Below, in pieces: positions 18,527-25,962 of a stretch of DNA of 64,000 nt. The first letter of the stretch is position 1. Every line of letters begins with the position of its first letter. The notes under the pieces were generated by a model. It was not told the DNA's origin. It saw nothing but the letters and a program-made list of their open reading frames with translations, and did no database searches. The DNA comes from Spirochaetaceae bacterium. Lineage in GTDB: Bacteria; Myxococcota_A; UBA9160; UBA4427. The stretch is taken from positions 1 through 64,000 of the forward strand of contig JACKFD010000008.1 of NCBI GenBank assembly GCA_020632655.1, read 5' to 3'. The position numbers and the translations under genes were made by a program.

Positions 18527-19357
18527 ATGCGCCTGCGAAGTCTGCAGAATGGAAGGACCCCTCGATCTCGCTGCGCGGGTACGCGCGCGCGCCTCCGATG
18601 GCCCGCAGCGACGGGACTCCTGCTGGCGCTGCTCGGCTTCGCGATCGGTCGCTCGGCAGCGGGTCCAGCCGTCGCGAGCGCGGCGGCGCCGCGCCCCACC
18701 CTCGCGATCCCGCTCCACATCCACCTCGTCGACGGTCTCCCGATGCACAAGCGGGGTCGGTCGCTCGAGAATTGGATCGCGCCGCGGGATCTCGTCGATC
18801 GCGTCGTGCCCGAGCTGAACGCGATCTGGGCGTCGGCGGGCATCCGCTTCGAGCTGGAGCGCGTGTCGACCGAGCGCGCCCTCGAGCCACCGGATCGCAA
18901 GCCGCTCCTCGAGACCGTCACGACCGCCCACCGCGACGCCGAGGGCCAGGGTGATCCGGCCCGCATCGCGGCGCTCGAGCAGCTGATCGATCTCTCGACG
19001 GAGACACCGGGCGTCGTCGACGTCTTCGTCGTGCCCTACCTCGGTGAGACGTCCCAGGGACATACCCGGCGCCGCGCGCTGCGGGTGCTGATCGGCCAGT
19101 GGACCGACAAGCCATCCCGGGCGCGCCGGCCTCCGGAGCGTGTGCGACTGATCGAGCCGCGCCCCCTGGTGGATGGCTCCTTCGCACGCACCCTCGCCCA
19201 CGAGCTGGGTCACGTCCTCGGGCTGGGCCACCCCGACAAGGCTTCGCAGACGACCTTCGGGCTCCTGATGGGCGGGCGCAGGCCGGGCTACGCACTGCGC
19301 GACGAGGACATCGAGCGCGCGCGACGGCACGCAGAGAAGATCGTCCGGCAGCGGTGA
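18527..19357 (+). CDS. Exported metzincin-like zinc metalloprotease
   Basis: Protein of about 276 residues with an N-terminal signal region (basic residues then LLLALLGFAIGRSAAGPAVASAAA, cleavage expected around residue 52-54) and a C-terminal zinc site. The site is HELGHVLGLGHPD (225-237), the extended HExxHxxGxxH motif of metzincins, which gives three His zinc ligands and the catalytic Glu. A Met-turn could be LLMGGRRPG about 14 residues later. The middle resembles matrixin-like domains (LNAIWASAGIRFELERV). It is probably a secreted or periplasmic protease. The start ATG 18527 has no strong ribosome site and the true start could be slightly different. It is divergent from the MFS gene. Confidence 0.82.
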   Translation: MRLRSLQNGRTPRSRCAGTRARLRWPAATGLLLALLGFAIGRSAAGPAVASAAAPRPTLAIPLHIHLVDGLPMHKRGRSLENWIAPRDLVDRVVPELNAIWASAGIRFELERVSTERALEPPDRKPLLETVTTAHRDAEGQGDPARIAALEQLIDLSTETPGVVDVFVVPYLGETSQGHTRRRALRVLIGQWTDKPSRARRPPERVRLIEPRPLVDGSFARTLAHELGHVLGLGHPDKASQTTFGLLMGGRRPGYALRDEDIERARRHAEKIVRQR

Positions 19358-19418
19358 ACGGCGGGACGAGTGCCTCGCAGGATCGATCCCGATCGCGGCC
19401 GGCCGTCGCGGAAGCCGC

Positions 19419-20078
19419 TCAGCCCCGCGCGCCGTCGCGACCGCGCCAGGCGATGAGACATACGGCGAACGTGGCGCCGACGGTGTTGGCGATCAGGTCC
19501 CAGCCCGTGTTCTCGTAGCCGCCGACGTTCGTGTCCGTTACGCGCGTGGCGACGAACTCGACGACCTCGTTCAGTGCGCCGAGCCCCATGCCCGCCGTCG
19601 CGACGAGCGACATCGTTCCGAGCGAAGGTCGCAGCCGCGGCGTCCCGGGCCGCGTCGGATCGTCGGGCGCCACGGCCCCCTGCAGCCCCTGCCAGCACAG
19701 CCAGGTCGCCGTGGCGAAGCCGTAGGCATGCGTCAGCTGATCGTATTTCAACAGGCCCACCGCGGCGCCGGTCGCATCACGCGGCCCCTCGAGCAGCCAC
19801 AGGCTGTAGAGGACCTGGAAGCCGCCGTCGGTCGGCCAGCCGTCCGGAAGTTGCACGAGCCCTCCGGCCATGTGCATCGCGCCCCAGATCGAGAGCGCCC
19901 AGAGCAGCCCCGTGCTCAATCCCACACGCGCGTGCACGAGCGCGACGAGCGCGATCAGCACGAACATCACGCCGATGTAGAAGACGAACTCGACGTTGCC
20001 GAGTCGCACGGCGGCGACGATCGAAACGAGCAGGTAGGTGGCCGTGACGAGAGCGACGGGAAGCAGGGAACGGTTCAA
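19419..20078 (-). CDS. Integral membrane protein, DUF2238/YjdF-like
   Basis: Membrane protein of about 219 residues with five to six hydrophobic helices. Polar residues inside helices recur in the pattern of DUF2238 proteins: WGAMHMAGG, LKYDQLTHAYGFATAT, GALNEVVEFVATRV and NVGGYENTGWDLIANTVGA, the last with the conserved Asn-Asp pair. Function of the family is unknown. The start TTG at 20078 has GAGGGG seven bases upstream; a longer frame to 20165 includes a non-hydrophobic stretch without a ribosome site. It follows the ferritin-like gene on the same strand with a 102-bp gap and could be co-transcribed. Confidence 0.8.
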   Translation of the reverse strand: MNRSLLPVALVTATYLLVSIVAAVRLGNVEFVFYIGVMFVLIALVALVHARVGLSTGLLWALSIWGAMHMAGGLVQLPDGWPTDGGFQVLYSLWLLEGPRDATGAAVGLLKYDQLTHAYGFATATWLCWQGLQGAVAPDDPTRPGTPRLRPSLGTMSLVATAGMGLGALNEVVEFVATRVTDTNVGGYENTGWDLIANTVGATFAVCLIAWRGRDGARG

Positions 20079-20180
20079 GCGCAGCCCCTCGAGCCGGAAC
20101 GCAGGCGGGGCCCAGCCTAGCGAAGGCGCGTGGACCGGCTCGACACCTCGACTCGCGCCACGCATCGGGTGACGACGAGC

Positions 20181-20648
20181 CTACTTGCCCTCGCCACCCC
20201 GCCATCTCGCGCGACGACCGCCCCGGCGCCCCTCGCCACGCCCCGACCCGCCCCGCTCGCGCTCGAGACCGCGCTGGAAAGCGGGCAGATGTCGCGTCTG
20301 GGAGGCCTCCCGGAGACGCTGGAAGACGGCCTCCACGTCGGGCTCGCCGCGCGCCGCCTCGAGCAGCCGGTCGTAGAGCGCCGCATTCTCGACTTCCGCC
20401 GCGATGCCGAGCTCGCAGGCTGCGGCGACCGACTCAGGCGCCTCCACGCGACCGGCCCAGCGATCCTCGGGAACGGGGAGACCGCGCCGGCGGTAGAGTG
20501 CTGCGAGCGCCTCGATGTGTCGTCCCTCGGACTCGACGATGTTCGCGAAGGGACGCACCTCACCGAAGAGCGCGAGCACGGCGCGATAGGTTGCTCGGGC
20601 GCGGTACTCGTCGTCGAGCGCTTCGTACAAGGCCTCTTCCAGGTCCAT
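20181..20648 (-). CDS. Ferritin-like protein, DUF2202/rubrerythrin-related
   Basis: Four-helix-bundle protein of 155 residues. Pairs of Glu and His suited to a di-iron site are visible: EALDDEYRARATYRAVL (helix 1), PFANIVESEGRHIEALAALY (helix 2), ELGIAAEVENAALYDRLLE (helix 3) and TRHLPAFQRGLE (helix 4). This is the DUF2202 pattern, related to rubrerythrin and bacterioferritin but without the rubredoxin domain. The C terminus is a Gly/Arg-rich tail (about 25 residues). It may handle iron or peroxide. ATG at 20648 has GAGGGGG five bases upstream. A weak sigma-54-like element lies 50 bp further upstream (20698-20713). Confidence 0.88.
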   Translation of the reverse strand: MDLEEALYEALDDEYRARATYRAVLALFGEVRPFANIVESEGRHIEALAALYRRRGLPVPEDRWAGRVEAPESVAAACELGIAAEVENAALYDRLLEAARGEPDVEAVFQRLREASQTRHLPAFQRGLERERGGSGRGEGRRGGRRARWRGGEGK

Positions 20649-20970
20649 CGATCCCCCTCGGCCGGCGGTGACCCTCGACCGTACCGGACCCCCCCTACGC
20701 AATTCACGGACCACATTCCGGCGCATGCATCCGAGACGGGCCCGGGGCCACGTCCCGCCCTCGCCGCGCCCGGGGCGGCGCGTGCGTCGTTCCCGTCCGA
20801 GTGCTTCGGGACGCGCCGCCTCGCGCCGTGGCCGAGCGCCCACGTCGAGCACGCGCGCGGAGGTCGGGGACCGCCGAGCACCGCGCGCCCGGACGGCACC
20901 GGGCTTGCACCGCGTCGGAAGATCGGCCCGCGAGACCGCCCGCTGCCAGAGCCACAGGAGACGCGCCGCC
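20649..20970. other. Intergenic region between ferritin-like and PEP-CTERM-like genes
   Basis: 322 bp between divergent genes. It contains the weak sigma-54-like element at 20698-20713 (minus strand) and, in its centre, GC-rich sequence in which I see no gene with a ribosome site. An open plus-strand frame crosses it but has no codon pattern like the genes nearby. Confidence 0.5.
20698..20713 (-). promoter_or_regulatory. Possible sigma-54-type promoter of the ferritin-like gene (weak)
   Basis: Reading on the minus strand, TGGTCCgtgaaTTGCG has TGG and TTGC with the exact GG-N10-GC spacing, but the CAC part and the last base deviate. It is 50 bp before the start codon. Weak on its own; it is listed because stronger matches occur elsewhere in the window. 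Confidence 0.3.
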
Positions 20971-21732
20971 ATGGACCGCCCGGATGGCCGATCCGCTGCT
21001 CGCCCCCGACGCCGCCGCCGTACGGTGCTCATCGGGAGCCTCGCCGCCTCGCTCCTCGCCGGCGGCGCGGCCCGGGCGCAGGTCATCGACTTCGACGATC
21101 TGCGCCCCGGAACCGCCGTCGAGAAGATCGACGGCGTCTACTTCACCCATGGCACCGGCGGCGTCGCCCTGATCGCGACGACGGGTCTCGTGACGACCTC
21201 GGCGCCCAACTATCTCGGAGCAGCCGAGCTCCTCGTCCCGCCCGGGGAGGCGCTCTTCCTCCCCGACGATCGACTCGAGCTCGAGTTCTCCGAGACGGTC
21301 CGCGCGCTGACGCTGCGTGTGGTCTCGACCGCCGGCACGCCCGCCGCCGCCTTCGAGCTCGTCACGCCGCAGGGCAGCGTGCTGAGCCCCTCGAAGCCGA
21401 GCGCCTACCTCGGCGACGACGAGGTCTTCGAGCTCAGCTTCACGAGCTCGCCACTCGTCGGCTACCGGACGGCCGAGCTGCGATCGGACTCCACGGCAGG
21501 CCTCTTCGCCTATCACGTCGACGATCTGGTCGTTCCCGAGCCGGCCCTCGCCTCGTCGCTCCTGGCGAGCGTGTCGTTCCTGGCTCTGCTTGGCCGACTG
21601 CCGCGCCCGATCCTTTCGCAGAGCCGAGCGGGTACCCGGCCCTGCCGTGCGCAGGGTCGGGCGGGTCATCAACCCTGCCGTGCGCAGGGTCCACCCGGAT
21701 TCCGATTCTCCCCAGCCCCGAGGAACCGATGA
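20971..21732 (+). CDS. Exported protein with PEP-CTERM-like anchor and repeat-derived tail
   Basis: Protein of 253 residues with a signal peptide (RRRRRTVLIGSLAASLLAGGAARAQ) and a beta-rich body beginning VIDFDDLRPGTAVEKIDGV, the form common in PEP-CTERM surface proteins. VVPEPALASSLLASVSFLAL is a PEP-CTERM-like sorting motif and helix, but the expected short Arg-rich end is replaced by about 45 extra residues. Those are encoded by two 33-bp repeats (21625-21690) plus flanking sequence, ending in PAPRNR. The stop overlaps the next start as ATGA. An exosortase would cut before the helix; no exosortase gene is in the window. Function unknown. ATG 20971 follows an AGGAG at slightly long spacing. 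Confidence 0.8.
   Translation: MDRPDGRSAARPRRRRRTVLIGSLAASLLAGGAARAQVIDFDDLRPGTAVEKIDGVYFTHGTGGVALIATTGLVTTSAPNYLGAAELLVPPGEALFLPDDRLELEFSETVRALTLRVVSTAGTPAAAFELVTPQGSVLSPSKPSAYLGDDEVFELSFTSSPLVGYRTAELRSDSTAGLFAYHVDDLVVPEPALASSLLASVSFLALLGRLPRPILSQSRAGTRPCRAQGRAGHQPCRAQGPPGFRFSPAPRNR
21625..21690 (+). repeat. Two tandem 33-bp repeats, each with a CCCTGC hairpin
   Basis: Copies at 21625-21657 and 21658-21690 share the last 18 bases exactly (CCCTGCCGTGCGCAGGGT), and each of these folds as CCCTGC-5-GCAGGG. They encode the PCRAQG tail repeats of the PEP-CTERM-like protein. No T-run follows, so they are not standard terminators. Confidence 0.85.
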
Positions 21733-22253
21733 AACGATCACGCCGACCGTCCCCTGCGTCCGTCCCGCTCGCGATGCTGCTCGCGTCTCTCCTGGCCGCG
21801 CCGGTGAGCGCCCAACGTGCGGTCCCGATCACGAACGCCGACGAGCGCGGGCGCGTGCCCTACAACCTGACCGTGGAGTTCTCGACGAGCGGGTGCCTCT
21901 TCAACTGCTCGAACTTCGCGTTGTTCAGCGACACGACGATGCTCTTCGATGCTCCGGCCGTGCCGACGGGCAAGCGCCTGATCGTCGAGTGGGTCTCGGC
22001 GAGCCTGCCCGCGAGCTCGAGCGCGAACTCGATCAGCTTCCAGTCCTCGCGCATCATCGCCAACCAGCGGGCGCTCTGGCAGTACCACGGGCCCTACTAC
22101 GGCGTCTCGGGCACGGATCTGCGCGGCATGAGCTCCGGCGCCTTCTTCTCCTACGGCCCCGGCGAGACGCCACACATCCGTGTCTATCTCACGGCGGCCT
22201 CGGGCTTTCTCGCGTCGATCTCGATCGGGGGATACCTGATCGAAGAGCCATGA
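21729..22253 (+). CDS. Small exported protein of unknown function
   Basis: Protein of 174 residues with a typical Sec signal peptide (KRSRRPSPASVPLAMLLAS followed by LLAAPVSAQ, cut expected after AQ near residue 30). The mature part is beta-rich with one Cys pair (CLFNCSNF) and ends YLIEEP with no anchor, so it is periplasmic or secreted. I do not recognise the family. Its ATG overlaps the preceding stop as ATGA and GAGGAACCG provides a ribosome site, so it is translated with the upstream PEP-CTERM-like gene and may be its partner. A 35-bp tandem repeat array begins 20 bp after the stop. Confidence 0.78.
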   Translation: MKRSRRPSPASVPLAMLLASLLAAPVSAQRAVPITNADERGRVPYNLTVEFSTSGCLFNCSNFALFSDTTMLFDAPAVPTGKRLIVEWVSASLPASSSANSISFQSSRIIANQRALWQYHGPYYGVSGTDLRGMSSGAFFSYGPGETPHIRVYLTAASGFLASISIGGYLIEEP

Positions 22254-22273
22254 AGGGCGCCGGCCCGTTCGCG

Positions 22274-22378
22274 CGACGAGTCCCTCTCGAAGGCTGGATC
22301 AGCTCGGGCGACGAGTGCCTCGCGAAGGTCGGATCACTTCGCCCGACGTGTCCCTCGCGAAGGCCGGATCACTTCGCC
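22274..22378. repeat. Three tandem 35-bp repeats at the 3' end of the nitronate monooxygenase gene
   Basis: Units start at 22274, 22309 and 22344. Units two and three differ at four positions; unit one is more diverged. Unit three contains the last codons and the stop of the gene on the minus strand, so units one and two are duplicated copies of that gene end. Each contains CCTCGCGAAGG-like dyad sequence. A 14-base piece (GACGAGTGCCTCGC) recurs at 19365-19378 in another convergent intergenic gap. Confidence 0.85.
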
Positions 22379-23550
22379 CGATCGAGGGTCTTCTGCAGTC
22401 GCTCGGTCGCCTCGATGAACTCGTCCATGAACTGATAGATCACGTCGGCGACGCTCACCTCGCTCGAGAGGCGGCCGACGACCTGGCCGACAGGCATGCC
22501 GACGAGCTCGCGGGCCTTGGCGCCCTCCTTGCGGGCAGCGCGCGTGATGCGCCTCTGGGCCTCGGAGCAGGCCATGTACTGGAGCGGCATCGGCAGCGTC
22601 CCCGGGCACGCCTCGCGCTCCCAGGCCTCGGTCCAGCCGGTCCGCAAGAGCCGCGCGGGCTTGCCCGAGAGCGAGCGCGAGCGGACGGCATCCTTCGAGC
22701 GTGCGGCGAAGAGCTTCTCCTTCACGAGCGGCGAGGTCTCCGCTTCGCGCACCGTGAGCCAGACCGACCCGGTCCAGACCCCCGAAGCGCCCATCGCCAT
22801 CGCCGCCGCCGCCTGCCGTCCCGTCGCGATCCCGCCCGCGCCGAGCACCGGCGTCGGATGCACGGCGTCGACGATGTCCGGGATCAGCACCATCGAGCCG
22901 ATCTCGCCGGTATGGCCACCGGCCTCGGTTCCCTGGGCGATGATGATGTCGACGCCCGCCTGCTTCTGGCGTTGCGCGTGCTCGACGGCGCCGGTCAGCG
23001 CCGCGACCTTCACGCCGTGTGCATGGGCGAGCTCGATCACGTCCTTGGGCGGCGGGCCGAGCGCGTTCACGAGCAGCTTCACACCCGGATGACGCAGCGC
23101 GACCTCGACGTGGTTGCGGCCCCCGCCCTCGGTCCAGCCGAGCAGCCCCGTCTGTCCGCCACCGACGGTCTCGTCCGCTTCGGCGGCGAGCTCGGAGAGC
23201 GGCGGCACCTCGTACTCCGCGAGCACGGACTCGATCCATTCGGTCGTCGCCTGCGGGATCAGCTTGCGGAAGACCTCGGCATCGACCTGGCCGGACTCGT
23301 CCGCGCGCCCCAGCCCGCGCTCCTTGCCCTCGTAGCTCATGGGCATCACCGTATCGACGCCGTAGGGCCGGCCGCCCACGTGCTCGTCGATCCAGCGCAG
23401 CTCGAGCTCGAGCTGCTCGGGCGAGAACGCGAGCGCACCGAGCACGCCGAAGCCGCCGGCATTCGTCACGGCGGCGACGACGTCGCGGCAATGGCTGAAG
23501 GCGAAGATCGGGACGTCGATGCCGAAGAGATCGCAGAGCTCGGTGCGCAT
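22369..23550 (-). CDS. Nitronate monooxygenase-like flavoprotein
   Basis: FMN TIM-barrel of 393 residues in the NMO/2-nitropropane dioxygenase family. Visible are the N-terminal VPIFAFSHCRDVVAAVTNAGGFGVLGA, GVDIIIAQGTEAGGHTGEIGSM (catalytic His region) and the FMN phosphate site VLGAGGIATGRQAAAAMAMGASGV. Such enzymes oxidise alkyl nitronates, and some members have other roles. ATG at 23550 is preceded by GGAGGAATC. It is the fourth gene of a minus-strand run TetR, amidohydrolase, Ddn-like protein, NMO (48-bp gap to the third), so it probably shares their control. Its stop region has been tandemly duplicated. Confidence 0.92.
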   Translation of the reverse strand: MRTELCDLFGIDVPIFAFSHCRDVVAAVTNAGGFGVLGALAFSPEQLELELRWIDEHVGGRPYGVDTVMPMSYEGKERGLGRADESGQVDAEVFRKLIPQATTEWIESVLAEYEVPPLSELAAEADETVGGGQTGLLGWTEGGGRNHVEVALRHPGVKLLVNALGPPPKDVIELAHAHGVKVAALTGAVEHAQRQKQAGVDIIIAQGTEAGGHTGEIGSMVLIPDIVDAVHPTPVLGAGGIATGRQAAAAMAMGASGVWTGSVWLTVREAETSPLVKEKLFAARSKDAVRSRSLSGKPARLLRTGWTEAWEREACPGTLPMPLQYMACSEAQRRITRAARKEGAKARELVGMPVGQVVGRLSSEVSVADVIYQFMDEFIEATERLQKTLDRAK

Positions 23551-23598
23551 GATTCCTCCGTCGGGACTCGAGAGGGCCTGGCCCGGTGCCCGACCGGC

Positions 23599-24015
23599 TC
23601 AGCCCGCCGCCGGCGGGACCGGATCGAGGCGAAGGAAGCGCCGGGGCGGGAAGCCCGTCATGACGCGGAAGCCGAGTCCCGGATCGTTCTCGGCGTGCAC
23701 GCGCGACGCCTCGCTCCCGGTCACCGGTACGGCCGTGTAGTCGCCGCGCTCGCCGTCGATCGTGATGCCGACCCGGGGATGGGCGAGGGCCTGGCGGTAC
23801 CAGGCGCGGGGCCAGTGGTTGGCCGCGACGTACATCTGGCCGCCGCTCTCGAGCCGCGCCAGCACCCGATCGTGCACGACGCCCGCGTCATCCGTCGTCG
23901 AGATGACGAGGGTGTCGCCGACGGTCGGCTGCATGACCCCGATCATCGTCTCGAAGCCCGCGACGAGGATCGCGTAGACCACCACCAGTCCGAGCCCGAT
24001 TCGAAGCGCCTTCAT
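23599..24015 (-). CDS. Membrane-anchored Ddn-like (nitroreductase/PNPOx-fold) protein
   Basis: Protein of 138 residues with one N-terminal membrane helix (residues ~5-24, IGLGLVVVYAILVAGF) followed by a split-barrel domain of the deazaflavin-dependent nitroreductase (Ddn, DUF385) type: DTLVISTTDDAG, then GQMYVAANHWPRAWYRQALAHPRV and VPVTGSEASRV. Family members bind F420 or flavin and reduce nitro groups or quinones. The membrane helix is less usual and places the domain at the membrane. It starts 11 bp after the amidohydrolase stop, so it is in the same operon. Cofactor and substrate are inferred only from the family. Confidence 0.82.
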   Translation of the reverse strand: MKALRIGLGLVVVYAILVAGFETMIGVMQPTVGDTLVISTTDDAGVVHDRVLARLESGGQMYVAANHWPRAWYRQALAHPRVGITIDGERGDYTAVPVTGSEASRVHAENDPGLGFRVMTGFPPRRFLRLDPVPPAAG

Positions 24016-24026
24016 CGTCGTTTGCC

Positions 24027-25244
24027 TCAGGGCTTCCGGACCGCGGGAAGCGGGTGCCGGTAGAGCTTCGCAGCGTTCTCGTGCGCGATCATCCGGATCT
24101 CGTGCTCCGGCAGGTCTCCGAGCAGCTTCTTCATGACGGCCTGGGTGTCCGGCCAGGTCCCGTCGCCATGCGGGTAGTCCGACTCGAAGAGGATGTTCTC
24201 CACCCCGATCGCGTGGCGCGTCGAGATCGTCGAGGGATCGTCGATCATGCAGAACCAGAAGTTGCGTCGCAGACAATCCGAGGGCGAGATCGACTTGTCC
24301 GGCCAGCCCGAGCCGTAGCCCGAGCGACCCATGATGTTGTCGAGGCGATCGATCAGGCCGCCGACCCAGGCGATGCCGCCTTCGGACATCGCGATCTTGA
24401 GCTCGGGATACCTCGCCGGCCAGCCGCTCCAGAGCCACTCGGCGCAGGACTGGAACGCCATCGCCTGGAACATCGTCGCCCCCAGCTCGAGCATCGGCGC
24501 TCCGGGCGGCATCTTCGCGAAGCCCGCCGAGCCCACGTGCAGGTTCAGCACGGTCTCGGTCTCCGCGCAGGCGCGGATGATCGGCTCCCACCAGTCGTCG
24601 AAGACCGAGGGGTAGCCGCGCTCGTGGGGCTGCTCGGGCAGGGTCACGGCCGTGAAGCCGCGCTTGGCGTTCCGGCGGATCTCCTCGGCGCCCTTCTCGG
24701 GGTCGCGGAGGTAGGTGATGCCGAGGGGCACGATGCGGTCGGGGTAGGAGCCGTGCCACTCCTCGAAGAGCCAGTCGTTCCAGGCGCGCACGCACGCCAG
24801 TCCGAGCTCGGGATCCTTCGTCTCCGAGAAGAGCGTGCCGCCGAAGCCGGTCACACCGGAGGGGAAGTTGACCGAGGCGTGGATGCCGCCGATGTCCATG
24901 TCCTTGATGCGGGCGTGGATGTCCCAGCAGCCGCGGCGGACCTCGGAGAAGCGCGAGGGCTCGACGCGATGGTCCTCCTTCGGTCGACCGGCGACGGCCA
25001 TGAAGCCGACCTGGAAGTAGGGCGTGCCCTCCATCATCCAGACCTCGTGGCCCTCGTCGGTCTCGATGACGCGCGGCGCGTCGTCCTCGAACCTGCTCGG
25101 CAGCCGGCCCTCGAAGGTATGCGGCGGCTCCATCAGGTGATCGTCGACCGAGAAGAGCGTGTAGTTCACCTCTCGGGGCTCGGGATCCGGCAGCAGCGGC
25201 TTCGTGGCGGGACGCTTGATCCCGAGCTTGACGACATCGACCAT
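24027..25244 (-). CDS. Amidohydrolase-2 family metal-dependent hydrolase
   Basis: TIM-barrel hydrolase/decarboxylase of 405 residues. SVDDHLMEPPHTFEGRLP is the N-terminal family motif, though the usual HxH metal pair is replaced by DDH. ETVLNLHVGSAG carries the barrel His and ILFESDYPHGDGTWPDT the late Asp-His cluster. This subgroup often sits in aromatic or xenobiotic catabolic clusters. ATG at 25244 follows GAGGAGG, which overlaps the end of the TetR gene (19-bp gap). It is the second gene of the TetR operon, and the flavin monooxygenase-like gene on the other side of the operator is its likely pathway partner. Substrate unknown. Confidence 0.9.
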   Translation of the reverse strand: MVDVVKLGIKRPATKPLLPDPEPREVNYTLFSVDDHLMEPPHTFEGRLPSRFEDDAPRVIETDEGHEVWMMEGTPYFQVGFMAVAGRPKEDHRVEPSRFSEVRRGCWDIHARIKDMDIGGIHASVNFPSGVTGFGGTLFSETKDPELGLACVRAWNDWLFEEWHGSYPDRIVPLGITYLRDPEKGAEEIRRNAKRGFTAVTLPEQPHERGYPSVFDDWWEPIIRACAETETVLNLHVGSAGFAKMPPGAPMLELGATMFQAMAFQSCAEWLWSGWPARYPELKIAMSEGGIAWVGGLIDRLDNIMGRSGYGSGWPDKSISPSDCLRRNFWFCMIDDPSTISTRHAIGVENILFESDYPHGDGTWPDTQAVMKKLLGDLPEHEIRMIAHENAAKLYRHPLPAVRKP

Positions 25245-25263
25245 GACCAACGCCTCCTCGTCT

Positions 25264-25917
25264 CTACTTCGCTCGCGTCTCCGCTCGCGTTCGGGGCCCG
25301 CCCAGGATGCGGCGGGCCGCGGCATCGAGCAGGACGTTAGCGCTCTCGCGGGAGTGCTGGCCGGTCGTGAGACCGACCATCACGGCGAAGACGAGATGGC
25401 CCACGAGGTCGCAGACCTCCTCCCGATCACCCACGTCCTCGGCGTCCAGGGCCGCCTCCATGCAGGGCCGGATCACCATCGTCTGCCATTGCGGAGACGA
25501 GCTCGCGGCCGGATCACCCGAGGCCAGCGCCATCACGCAGGCCGCGGCGAGCTCGAGATCGTCGGCGACCACGTCGACCAGCCGGGCGCAGACCTGCGCC
25601 ACCCGCTCCCGGGCATCGGCGCCCTCCGGCGGGTCCGCCTGCAGCGCCCGAGCGACCTCCCGACCCCGCGCGGCGTGCACCTCGGCGATCAGATGGTCCT
25701 TGGAGGAGAAGTAGCGGTAGACCGTCGCGAGTCCGAGCGCCGCGCGCTCCGCGACCGAGCGCATCGTGACCGCGGCGTAGCCCCCTTCGGAGGCGAGGCC
25801 CCGCGCCGCCTCGAGCAGGCGCTCCCGGCGCTCGATCTGATCCGCTCCGAGCCGGCGCTCGAGGCGGATCGTGGCGCGCTCGGCGGAGGACAGCGGGGCT
25901 TGCGACGTCGAGGGCAT
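25264..25917 (-). CDS. TetR-family repressor of the divergent catabolic locus
   Basis: TetR/AcrR regulator of 217 residues with the DNA-binding helices RRERLLEAARGLASEGGY and VTMRSVAERAALGLATVYRYF, followed by SSKDHLIAEV. The C-terminal domain contains the ACVMALASGD region common in KstR-like TetR proteins, suggesting a steroid- or CoA-type ligand, which remains a guess. Only 45 bp separate its ATG from the divergent monooxygenase ATG, and a perfect 18-bp palindrome lies between them, so it very probably represses both directions. There is no clear ribosome site before ATG 25917; initiation may be leaderless or start slightly inside. Confidence 0.93.
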   Translation of the reverse strand: MPSTSQAPLSSAERATIRLERRLGADQIERRERLLEAARGLASEGGYAAVTMRSVAERAALGLATVYRYFSSKDHLIAEVHAARGREVARALQADPPEGADARERVAQVCARLVDVVADDLELAAACVMALASGDPAASSSPQWQTMVIRPCMEAALDAEDVGDREEVCDLVGHLVFAVMVGLTTGQHSRESANVLLDAAARRILGGPRTRAETRAK

Positions 25918-25930
25918 GATGTGAACGTAT

Positions 25931-25948
25931 GCGATAACACGTTATCGC
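25931..25948. promoter_or_regulatory. Palindromic operator for the TetR regulator
   Basis: GCGATAACACGTTATCGC is a perfect dyad (8-bp arms, 2-bp centre) in the 45-bp gap between the divergent TetR and monooxygenase genes, 15 bp before one start and 14 bp before the other. It is unusually AT-rich for this genome, as expected of a functional operator or overlapping promoters. Confidence 0.8.
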
Positions 25949-25962
25949 TCAACGAGGAAAGC

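Noticed and set aside
21640..21690. Intrinsic terminators between the two exported-protein genes
   Set aside because: The hairpins have no U-run and lie inside a coding frame that overlaps the next gene by ATGA.
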